This document shows positions 39,632-46,993 of a DNA stretch of 64,000 nt, in pieces. The stretch is from NCBI GenBank assembly GCA_965205155.1, contig OZ242033.1, positions 372,001 to 436,000 on the forward strand. The letters are read 5' to 3'. This DNA is from Aldehydirespirator sp965205155. Its GTDB lineage: Bacteria; Actinomycetota; Acidimicrobiia; Acidimicrobiales; Aldehydirespiratoraceae. The stretch's first letter is position 1; every line of letters begins with the position of its first letter. The notes under the pieces were generated by a model. The model was not told the DNA's origin. It saw only the letters and a program-made list of their open reading frames with translations, and ran no database searches. Both the position numbers and the translations under genes were made by a program.

Positions 39632-40585
39632 ATGATGAGCGCCATCGGAGTATCTGACCGGGCTACCGGCGACTCCAAGTCCGTCCGCGCCCCCCGGCGC
39701 CGGCGCGATGTCGCCTCCCGCGGTGAAGGCATCTGGGCGTTCAACTTCCTAGCGCCCTTCATCGTCGGGATCGCGGTGTTCTACTACATCGCCATCGTCG
39801 CGTCGTGGTACTTCAGCTTCACCCGCTACTCCCTGCTCAGGCCTCCGATGTGGCTGGGGCTCGACAACTACCGGTTCCTAATCGAGAGCGACATCTTCCG
39901 CAAGGCGCTATGGAACACTGCCAAGCTGACCGTAGTCGGCGTGCCAGCCACCATCGTGCTCGTCATCGGGCTGGGCCTGGCGTTGAACTCGAAGATCCGG
40001 TTCCAGAGCGCCTACCGGCTGGTGTTCTTCCTGCCACTGGTCACAATGCCGGTGGCCTCGGCGATCGTTTGGCGGTGGATGTACTCCCCCGACACCGGGC
40101 TCTTTGATCAGCTCCTCGGCCCGCTGGGCGTCGACCGGGTGGAGTGGCTGTCCCGGCCCGGCACGGCGCTGTGGGCGGTGCTGGCGATGGAGGTGTGGCG
40201 CCAGAGTGGCCTGTTCCTGCTCATCGTGCTCGCCGGCCTTCAGAACATCCCGCAGGTGTACTACGAAGCGGCCACAGTGGACGGCGCCAATGCCTGGCAG
40301 CGCTTCCGCTATGTGACGCTGCCCCTGCTATCGCCGTCGCTGTTCTTCCTGGCCGTGACCGGCTCCATCGCCGCGTTCCAGACCTTCGACGCGGTCCTCG
40401 TGCTCACTCCGGGCGGGGGGCCTCTGAACTCCACTCGCACCGTGGTGTTCGACATCCACGGCAGCGCCTTCGAGAGCCTGCGCATGGGCCGAGCCTCCGC
40501 CGCGTCGCTGCTGCTGCTGGCAGTGATCCTGGCCGTGACCGCAGTGCAGTTCAGGATGCAGAGGCGATGGGTCCACTACGAGTGA
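39632..40585 (+). CDS. Sugar ABC transporter permease 1 (MalF type)
   Basis: A 317-residue inner-membrane permease with six hydrophobic segments, the first at about residues 35-60. The EAA loop that contacts the ATPase reads YYEAATVDGANAWQRFRYVTLPLL at about residue 210 (EAA---G---------I-LP pattern). The start is ATG at 39632 (MMSAIG; ATG 39635 also possible). A large in-frame extension upstream runs through the hairpin region and is rejected. It ends in a GTGA overlap with the second permease. It partners with the binding protein upstream and permease 2 downstream. Confidence 0.9.
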   Translation: MMSAIGVSDRATGDSKSVRAPRRRRDVASRGEGIWAFNFLAPFIVGIAVFYYIAIVASWYFSFTRYSLLRPPMWLGLDNYRFLIESDIFRKALWNTAKLTVVGVPATIVLVIGLGLALNSKIRFQSAYRLVFFLPLVTMPVASAIVWRWMYSPDTGLFDQLLGPLGVDRVEWLSRPGTALWAVLAMEVWRQSGLFLLIVLAGLQNIPQVYYEAATVDGANAWQRFRYVTLPLLSPSLFFLAVTGSIAAFQTFDAVLVLTPGGGPLNSTRTVVFDIHGSAFESLRMGRASAASLLLLAVILAVTAVQFRMQRRWVHYE

Positions 40586-41487
40586 CTGTCCAGCGGGGCG
40601 CGGCCCCGGCGTCATCGGCGGTGTCAGCGACGCGGCGGGCCCTGGAGGGCGCATTGGGCCTTGTCGGGCGTCACGGCCCCCGGGGCGCGCTCCACGTCCT
40701 GCTGCTGGCGCTGGCATTCTTGTACGTCATGCCGTTCCTTTGGATGATCTCGACGTCGCTCAAAGGGCCGGCGGAATACCTGGGGACGGGGGTCAGTCTC
40801 ATACCCGACGAGATCCGCTGGGAGAACTATGTCGAGGTGTTCGAGCGTGTCCCGTTCGCCAAGTTCTATTGGAACACCATCGTGGTCACGGTCCTGCGGG
40901 TCGTCGCGCAGCTCGCCCTGGCCGCGACTGCCGGATATGCCTTCGCCCGGTTCAGGTTCAAGGGCCGCACCCTGCTGTTCATCGCGGTGCTCGTGATCCT
41001 CATGGTGCCCCCGCCGATCACGCTGGTCCCCAACTTCGTGATCATTCGGCGCCTCGGATGGGTGAACACCTACGCCGGGCTGGTCGTGCCGACCATCTGG
41101 TCGGCGTTCGGCGTCTTCTTGTTCCGGCAGTTCTTCCTCACGCTGCCCAGAGACCTGATCGACGCGGCCAAGCTAGACGGCTGCCGCCCCTGGCGGGTGT
41201 TCTGGCATGTCGGGCTGCCCGCGGCCCGGTCCCACATCGCCGCCTTCGGGCTGCTGGTCGCCCTCTACTCCTGGAACGAGTTCCTGTGGTCGCTGGTGGC
41301 GGCCACCAATGACGACCGGCGGGTGATCAGCGTCGGCATCTACCTCTTCCAGGCGGACAACCGCCAGGAGGAGTGGGGGCTGATGATGGCCGCCGCGACG
41401 GTCTCGATCGTGCCGCTGCTTGTGGTCTTCGCGATCGCCCAGAAGCACCTGATCCGCGGCATCACGCTCACGGGGCTCAAGGGATGA
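40582..41487 (+). CDS. Sugar ABC transporter permease 2 (MalG type)
   Basis: A 301-residue permease with six hydrophobic segments. The MISTSLKGPAEYL segment at about residue 52 is characteristic of MalG-like subunits, and the EAA loop reads LIDAAKLDGCRPWRVFWHVGLP. The likely start is GTG at 40582, overlapping the first permease's stop (GTGA); an ATG at 40567 in the same frame is possible. The stop overlaps the ATG of the oxidoreductase gene (ATGA), so five consecutive genes are coupled. The transported sugar is not readable from these residues; the neighbouring enzymes suggest an amino sugar or fucose. Confidence 0.9.
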   Translation: MTVQRGAAPASSAVSATRRALEGALGLVGRHGPRGALHVLLLALAFLYVMPFLWMISTSLKGPAEYLGTGVSLIPDEIRWENYVEVFERVPFAKFYWNTIVVTVLRVVAQLALAATAGYAFARFRFKGRTLLFIAVLVILMVPPPITLVPNFVIIRRLGWVNTYAGLVVPTIWSAFGVFLFRQFFLTLPRDLIDAAKLDGCRPWRVFWHVGLPAARSHIAAFGLLVALYSWNEFLWSLVAATNDDRRVISVGIYLFQADNRQEEWGLMMAAATVSIVPLLVVFAIAQKHLIRGITLTGLKG

Positions 41488-42842
41488 GCCGGCGCGCGGT
41501 GCCTCCCCGCCTGGCGGTCATCGGCGCCGGCGACCGTGGCCAGACCTACGCGTCGCTGGCCGCGGACATGGGTGCGGCGATCGTCGCAGTGGCCGAGCCC
41601 GACGACGCCAGGCGCAGGCGCTTGAGCGAACGCTACCGCATTCCGGGCGCCCGCCAGAGCCGGAGCTGGGACACTCTGGAACTCGCCGCAGACGATGTCG
41701 ACGGCTTGGTGATCACGACGATGGACGACCTCCATGTGGATCCTGGGCTACGGTTCTCACAACTCGGTGTGCCCATGCTCCTGGAGAAGCCCATCGGCCC
41801 GACATGGGACGAATGCGTCCGGCTCCGGGACGGACTGCCGGAGAACGCTCCACCCGTACTCGTCGCCCACGTCCTGCGCTACGCGCCCTACACCCGGGTG
41901 CTGCGCAGCCTGATCGCGGAGGGAGCGGTGGGCGAGATAATCAACATCCACCACTTGGAGCCGGTCGGATTCTGGCACTTCGCCCACTCGTTCACCAGGG
42001 GCAACTGGAGTTCCACCGCGACGGCCGCGCCGTTCATGGTGAGCAAGGCCTGCCACGATGTGGACTGGGTCACGCACCTGATCGGATCGGAGTGCGTCGC
42101 GGTGGCGTCCTTCGGCTCCCTGAAGCACTTCCGCCCTGAGATGCGGCCCGTCGGTGCGGCCGATCGATGCATGGACTGCGGTGTCGCCTGCGACTACGAC
42201 GCCAAGAGGATCTATCTCGACATGGCGGAAGCCGGGGACTTCTCGTTCCCGGTCTCGACGATCGTGGAGGAGTCCACCGTCGCCGCGGTCGAGCACGCAT
42301 TGGCGCACGGTCCCCACGGACGTTGCGTCTACGGCTGCGACAACGATGCGGTCGACACGCAGGTGGCGTCGCTGCTGTTCGAGGGCGGCGAGACGGCCAC
42401 CATCACGGTCAGCGCCTTCACCGAGGCGCGCGGCCGCCACTCCGTGATCGCCGGGACGCGTGCGGAGGCCACGGTGACCGACGAGGGCGTGTCCCTGTAC
42501 TCGTTCCGCAACCGGCGCAGGCGCTTCTATCCCTCCGGGCTGGACTCCCCGAGCGGGAACGGAGCCGGGATCGATGCCGGCCACGCGGGCGGCGACGGCG
42601 CGCTCATCGACTACTTCCTAAGCGAGATCACGGCGCCCACCGAGTCCGGGCGGCTCGCCTTCGGCGAGGCCCTGCTCAGCCACCAAGTGGCCTTCGCCAT
42701 TGAGCGCGCCCGCCTGGAGCACCGGGTGATCGACCCCCGAGATCCGCTGAGCGAGTCCGGTCCCGCAGCAGCCGCAGGATGGTCGGGTGCATCGCGAGCA
42801 GCGCCACCCGCCGGATCGGAACAAGGACGGAGCCTTCGATGA
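41484..42842 (+). CDS. Gfo/Idh/MocA-family NAD(P)-dependent oxidoreductase
   Basis: A 452-residue sugar dehydrogenase-type protein. The N-terminal dinucleotide fold has VIGAGDRGQTYASLA at about residue 13. The conserved EKPIGPTWDEC at about 97 contains the lysine-proline of the family active site. HDVDWVTHLIG supplies the catalytic aspartate/histidine pair, and a cysteine group (CMDCGVAC) lies in the middle. Members oxidise or epimerise sugars or glycosides, often after import by an adjacent ABC transporter. The start is ATG at 41484, overlapping permease 2. The C-terminus is Ala/Pro-rich, and its stop overlaps the DeoR gene start. Confidence 0.85.
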   Translation: MSRRAVPPRLAVIGAGDRGQTYASLAADMGAAIVAVAEPDDARRRRLSERYRIPGARQSRSWDTLELAADDVDGLVITTMDDLHVDPGLRFSQLGVPMLLEKPIGPTWDECVRLRDGLPENAPPVLVAHVLRYAPYTRVLRSLIAEGAVGEIINIHHLEPVGFWHFAHSFTRGNWSSTATAAPFMVSKACHDVDWVTHLIGSECVAVASFGSLKHFRPEMRPVGAADRCMDCGVACDYDAKRIYLDMAEAGDFSFPVSTIVEESTVAAVEHALAHGPHGRCVYGCDNDAVDTQVASLLFEGGETATITVSAFTEARGRHSVIAGTRAEATVTDEGVSLYSFRNRRRRFYPSGLDSPSGNGAGIDAGHAGGDGALIDYFLSEITAPTESGRLAFGEALLSHQVAFAIERARLEHRVIDPRDPLSESGPAAAAGWSGASRAAPPAGSEQGRSLR

Positions 42843-43612
42843 AGCGAATACGCCAGAGATCGCTGCAGGACCTGCTGCGACAGCACGGGCAGATGACGGT
42901 CAAGGAACTGTCGGAGCGTCTGGAGGTGAGCGAGGCCACCATACGGCGGGACCTGCAGGAACTCAGCGGCGCAGCCGGACTCGAGCGGATGCACGGAGGC
43001 GCGGCCCTGATGGAGGACGTCGAGCCGCCGGTGGTGACGCGACGCCGCAAGAACGCCGAAACCAAGATGGCCCTGGCGCGACGGGCAGCCGAGGAAATCC
43101 AGCCCGACGCGACCGTGTTCATCGGCAGCGGCTCGACCACCGCCTGCCTGGCGGAGTGCTTGTCGGGCCGGGCCGAGCTGACAGTAGTGACCAACGCCTC
43201 CAACGTCGCGCACGAGCTGGCCTCGACACCGGGAATCAGCATCATCATGACGGGCGGCGCGTTCCGCAAGGGAGAGATGTCGCTCATCGGCCCCATCGCC
43301 GAGAACACGCTACGACAGGTCCGCTTCGAGGTGGCGTTCATCAGCGTCCACGGCGTCTCCGCCGACGCCGGCCTCTCGAACACGTTCGCTCCCGAGGCGG
43401 CCACCGACCGGGTGGTCGTCGAGATGGCGCCACGCCTGGTAGTCATGGCCGAGGCCTACAAGATCGGCCGCGTCGCTCCGATCCCCATCGGCCCAGCCAG
43501 CGCGGCCGACCTCCTCATCACTGACGCCGAACCCGACGACGCCGAGTTGGCGCGCCTCGTTGACGCCGGTGTCTCCGTCGCGCACCCTCACCCCGCCGGG
43601 AACATGGTGTGA
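42839..43612 (+). CDS. DeoR-family transcriptional regulator
   Basis: A 257-residue repressor. The N-terminal winged helix has the DeoR signature: RQRSLQDLLRQHGQMTVKEL, then LEVSEATIRRDLQEL at about residues 28-42, and RMHGGA. The C-terminal sugar-phosphate sensor domain has FIGSGSTTACLAE at about residue 98 and TNASNVAHEL. AgaR, which controls N-acetylgalactosamine use in proteobacteria, belongs to this family. It probably controls the surrounding operon, with the palindrome at 37955 a candidate site. It overlaps its neighbours on both sides (ATGA and GTGA). Confidence 0.9.
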   Translation: MKRIRQRSLQDLLRQHGQMTVKELSERLEVSEATIRRDLQELSGAAGLERMHGGAALMEDVEPPVVTRRRKNAETKMALARRAAEEIQPDATVFIGSGSTTACLAECLSGRAELTVVTNASNVAHELASTPGISIIMTGGAFRKGEMSLIGPIAENTLRQVRFEVAFISVHGVSADAGLSNTFAPEAATDRVVVEMAPRLVVMAEAYKIGRVAPIPIGPASAADLLITDAEPDDAELARLVDAGVSVAHPHPAGNMV

Positions 43613-44622
43613 GCACCCATTCCGACCCCGGCGGCGTCACCGCGGGCGAGATCGCGTCCCAGCCTGACATGTGGCCGAGAGCGGTGAAGGCCGGAACTGC
43701 CGCGACCTGGCTGCACCAGCGGCTCGCGTCCGGCGTCACGCTGTACACAGGCTGCGGATCGACGGCTCATCTCGCCCGGGCGCTGGCCTTCACCCACCGG
43801 CAGCGTCTCCGCCGCGCCGCATGGGCGGAGGCCGCTTCCGAGGTGTGGCTCGCGCCCGGTTCGGGAGGTCCGCCCGCAGACACGGTCGTGGCAGTGTCCC
43901 GCTCGGGCGAGACCTCCGAAACGATCCACGCCTGCCTGCGGGCCCGGCGGGCCGGCCTGCGGGTGGCCGTCATCACGACGAACTCCGGCGGCAATCTGAT
44001 CGAGGTGGCCGACCACGCGGTTGCGCTCGACTTCGCGGCCGAGAAGTCCGTGGTCCAGACGCGGTCGTTCACCAGCATGATGCTGGCCGGCCTGGCCGCG
44101 CAGTGCGGCGCCGCCGGCCGCGACGCCGAGCCGACGTTCGAAGGCGTCGACGAACTGGGCGAGTCCTTGATGGCCGCCGCCGCGCCGGTGGTCGAGCGTT
44201 TGAGCAACCCCGGCCTGGAGGTCGTCTACGTGCTCGGGAGCGGCCTCGACTACGGCCTGGCTTGCGAGGGCGCGCTGAAGATCAAGGAAATGTCCAGCAC
44301 GTTCTGCGAGGCCATGCCGGTGCTGGACTTCCGGCACGGCCCGATCTCGCTGGTGAACGACCGGAGCGCGGCTCTGGTGCTGTGCGGGACGGGCCTGCCC
44401 TACGAGCTGGCGGTGGCGGAGGAGATAGCCGCCCGGGGCGCCTACGTGGCCACGGTGGGACCGGACCCGCGCTGCACGCTCGAGACGCCCGCCGACGCTT
44501 CGGCCCGGGCGACCGCGGTCGCCCGGTTGGTCGTATGCCAGCTCGCCGGTCTCAGCCGCGGCATCGCCAAGGGCCTGAACCCCGACACCCCCTCCGGGGT
44601 GCCCGCATACGTCCTGATCTGA
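43609..44622 (+). CDS. SIS-domain sugar-phosphate isomerase/deaminase (AgaS/GlmS-like)
   Basis: A 337-residue double-SIS-domain protein resembling the isomerase half of GlmS and AgaS. The first SIS domain has LYTGCGSTAHLA (about 45) and SRSGETSETI (about 95), the phosphosugar-binding serine cluster. The second has VLGSGLDYGLACEGALKIKE (about 210), with the FRHGPISLV loop following. In the Aga route AgaS deaminates and isomerises galactosamine-6-phosphate to tagatose-6-phosphate; in a GlcNAc route the same fold makes fructose-6-phosphate. The PfkB kinase and aldolase next door favour the former. GTG start at 43609. It converges on the PfkB gene with five bases between stops. Confidence 0.83.
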   Translation: MSTHSDPGGVTAGEIASQPDMWPRAVKAGTAATWLHQRLASGVTLYTGCGSTAHLARALAFTHRQRLRRAAWAEAASEVWLAPGSGGPPADTVVAVSRSGETSETIHACLRARRAGLRVAVITTNSGGNLIEVADHAVALDFAAEKSVVQTRSFTSMMLAGLAAQCGAAGRDAEPTFEGVDELGESLMAAAAPVVERLSNPGLEVVYVLGSGLDYGLACEGALKIKEMSSTFCEAMPVLDFRHGPISLVNDRSAALVLCGTGLPYELAVAEEIAARGAYVATVGPDPRCTLETPADASARATAVARLVVCQLAGLSRGIAKGLNPDTPSGVPAYVLI

Positions 44623-44627
44623 TAGGG

Positions 44628-45557
44628 CTAATCGCAGCCGCCGGCTAGGGCAAGCACCGATTCGGGCGGCGCCGAGGGCCACCACGAGCCGGCGTTGGCA
44701 GCACCCGCTAGCACGCCCGCCTGCAACGGGTCGGTCACATCGCGAAGCGCTCCGCGGCCGGCGCACAGGTAGGCGGCCATGAAGGCGTCGCCGCTGGCGG
44801 TGGGATTGCCGGCCGCCACGGCAGGCGCGTCCTGCCAGCGCAGGCCCGCCGCGGTCGACGACGCAGCCCCGGCAGGCCCCGCGGTGACCACCACGTCTCG
44901 ACGGTCGCCCGCCAGCGCTGCAGCGGCGGCAAGCGCGGACCCGCGCGGCGAGGGGCCCCCTCGCGAGCAGTCGCCCAGGAGCCCGAGTGCCTCGGTGAGG
45001 TTGACCTTCAGCGACAGCGTCTCCAAACCGGCAGCCGACGCCAGGGCACCGCCGGAGGTGTCGACCCACGGCGGGCGCTCGGAGCCCAGCGCACCCAGCA
45101 GCGATGTCGCCGCGTCCTCGCCCTCGACCCGGGGGAAGCTGCCGGCCACGCACACAACATCGGCGTCGGAGGCGGCGCACCCGGCCAGCTCGACGAAGTC
45201 CCGCCAAGTGGAACGATCCAGCAGGGGTGCCGGATCGGACGCGACCAGGACGCGGCCGTCGGACTCCGAGACGAGCACCGGGCAGATCCGCACGGGCCGG
45301 CCGGGCGCGATCGTGGCCCGCAGATCCAGACCGTCTCGCCTCGCGAGAGCCAACATCGATTCCGCGCCCGTCTCGCCGAGCCAGGCGACGGCGGTAGCTT
45401 CCGCTCCGAACCCCTGGGCGAAGCGGGCGACGTTGAGCCCCTTGCCACCAGCGGTGGTCAAGCTGACCGATGCTCGCTGGGTCTCAGCGCCGGACAGACT
45501 CGTCAGGACCATCGTGTGATCGATGGCAGGATTGGGGCAGACCGATACGAGCCTCAC
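44628..45557 (-). CDS. PfkB-family sugar-phosphate kinase (tagatose-6-P / fructose-1-P kinase-like)
   Basis: A 309-residue ribokinase-fold kinase of the LacC/FruK/PfkB branch. The sugar-binding TTAGGKGLNVARFAQGFG is at about residue 32 and the C-terminal catalytic loop NPTASGDAF at about 250, with aspartate as base. The expected product is a sugar bisphosphate (tagatose-1,6- or fructose-1,6-bisphosphate) that feeds the aldolase encoded on the other strand. The GTG start at 45557 is preceded by a good AGGAGA; longer in-frame extensions are rejected. It is the only gene of the sugar locus reversed against the operon, and faces the aldolase gene across a 36-base gap. Confidence 0.85.
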   Translation of the reverse strand: MRLVSVCPNPAIDHTMVLTSLSGAETQRASVSLTTAGGKGLNVARFAQGFGAEATAVAWLGETGAESMLALARRDGLDLRATIAPGRPVRICPVLVSESDGRVLVASDPAPLLDRSTWRDFVELAGCAASDADVVCVAGSFPRVEGEDAATSLLGALGSERPPWVDTSGGALASAAGLETLSLKVNLTEALGLLGDCSRGGPSPRGSALAAAAALAGDRRDVVVTAGPAGAASSTAAGLRWQDAPAVAAGNPTASGDAFMAAYLCAGRGALRDVTDPLQAGVLAGAANAGSWWPSAPPESVLALAGGCD

Positions 45558-45593
45558 TGCGCCTCTCCTAGGCACCAACGCTACCCTACAGCA

Positions 45594-46535
45594 ATGGGCA
45601 GAAACACGCAGACTCGTGCAGCCCTGGGCCGCTGCTACATGGTGGCGCTCGACCACCGCGGCAGTCTCGTGCGGGCTCTGGAGCGCCTCGGAGCGGACTC
45701 CGGCACGGCGCGCCGCTCTGAGCTCAAGTACCTCGTCTGGCAGGGCGTCCAGCAAGTGCTGGACGGGCGCATCAACGGGCGGTCGGACTCCGAGGCCGCG
45801 GTCTTGGTCGACCGGGGACAGCGCCGTATCGCCGATGAGGTGGCCGCGGGCGGCATGAGAGTGGCGATGGCGGTCGAGGCGTCCGGACAGCGGAGCCTGC
45901 GCGCCGAGGCAGCGCCGTCGAGGCTGGCCGAGGATCTGCGGGCGCTCGGAGCGGCCTACGGCAAGGTGCTGGTCCGCTGGCACCCGCACGACTCGGCCTC
46001 CCACAAGCGCCGGCAGCTAGTGGCTCTTCGCGAGCTCGACGACGCCGTCCGGGGGGCAGGGACGGAACTGCTGCTCGAGCTGCTGGTGCCCGCCGACCCG
46101 CACCAGAACGCCGACACGAAGTCCGAGCGTGGCGAACGGGAGGGCGCCGAGCAGCCTGACCCGGTGCTGCGCGCCGCGGAGGACATCCTCGTCTCTGGGA
46201 TCGTTCCGGCTGTGTGGAAGATCGAAGGGCCCCGCGACGCCGAGTCCGCTCGGGCCTTCGCGGCTCTCGTCGCATCGGCCGACCCGGACGCGGCCGTGCT
46301 GGTGCTCGGCGGGGGAGCACCGGTCAGCGAACTTCCGGCGGCGTTCGCTCCGTGCGCGGGGATCGATCAGTTCCGGGGCTTCGCGGTGGGCCGCTCGATC
46401 TGGTGGGCCCCGCTGGAGGCCCTGACCCGTGAGGAGATCACGCCCGCACAGGCTCGGCGAGCGGTGGGCGACAACTACCTGGAAGTGATCGACGCCTTCG
46501 AAGCGGCGGCCTGCGCCGCGGTGCAGCCATGCTGA
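45594..46535 (+). CDS. Class I aldolase-like protein (LacD / IolC-C DUF2090 type)
   Basis: A 313-residue protein whose opening CYMVALDHRGSLVRALE resembles tagatose-1,6-bisphosphate aldolase LacD and the DUF2090 aldolase domain. Further landmarks are KVLVRWHPHDSA (about residue 123), LLLELLVPADPH (about 160) and VWKIEGPRDAESARAFA (about 205), where the lysine is the candidate Schiff-base residue. The closing WWAPLEALTREEIT also fits that group. It would split a ketose bisphosphate into triose phosphates after the PfkB kinase. The specific sugar is inferred from context. The start is ATG at 45594; the stop overlaps the next gene by seven bases. Confidence 0.62.
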   Translation: MGRNTQTRAALGRCYMVALDHRGSLVRALERLGADSGTARRSELKYLVWQGVQQVLDGRINGRSDSEAAVLVDRGQRRIADEVAAGGMRVAMAVEASGQRSLRAEAAPSRLAEDLRALGAAYGKVLVRWHPHDSASHKRRQLVALRELDDAVRGAGTELLLELLVPADPHQNADTKSERGEREGAEQPDPVLRAAEDILVSGIVPAVWKIEGPRDAESARAFAALVASADPDAAVLVLGGGAPVSELPAAFAPCAGIDQFRGFAVGRSIWWAPLEALTREEITPAQARRAVGDNYLEVIDAFEAAACAAVQPC

Positions 46536-46987
46536 GGGGAGTCCCGCCTGTGCTCACGCCGGATCTGCTCGCCGCGATGTGGCGCATGGGCCACGGCGAC
46601 TCCATCGTGTTGTGCGACGCCCACTTCCCCGCGGCGCGTGTGGCCCGCGGGCGCGAGCACCGGCTCGACGCCATCGGCGTGGCGGAGCTCGCGGCCGCAG
46701 TGTTGGAACTCGTCGTGCTGGACACCTACGGTCCTTCGCCGGTGACGCTCATGGCGCCCGAACCGGGCGACGAGTTGGACACGGTGTTCCGGCGGGGTCT
46801 GATCGATGTGATCAGTCCCTGGTCGCCGACGGGATCAGAGGTGCGGCTGCTCAACCGGCAGGGCTTCTACAACGAGGCTGCCGACGCCCAGGTGGTCGTG
46901 GCCACCGGCGAGACCGCGACCTACGCAAACGTGATCCTGCGCAAGGGCGTGACCCCGCCGAGGCGCAACCCCTCAGAATCGCGCTGA
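46529..46987 (+). CDS. FucU/RbsD-family sugar mutarotase
   Basis: A 152-residue protein of the RbsD/FucU family, which interconverts anomers or ring forms of fucose, ribose and similar sugars. The signature segment LTPDLLAAMWRMGHGDSIVLCDAHFPA covers about residues 9-35; GHGD with its histidine forms the active site. VVATGET-TYANVILRKGV closes the protein, as in FucU. Length and ending are closer to FucU (L-fucose mutarotase) than RbsD. That matches the fucose-type dehydrogenase, lactonase and dehydratase genes about 5 kb downstream. ATG at 46529, overlapping the aldolase stop. Confidence 0.87.
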   Translation: MLRGVPPVLTPDLLAAMWRMGHGDSIVLCDAHFPAARVARGREHRLDAIGVAELAAAVLELVVLDTYGPSPVTLMAPEPGDELDTVFRRGLIDVISPWSPTGSEVRLLNRQGFYNEAADAQVVVATGETATYANVILRKGVTPPRRNPSESR

Positions 46988-46993
46988 GGCCTC

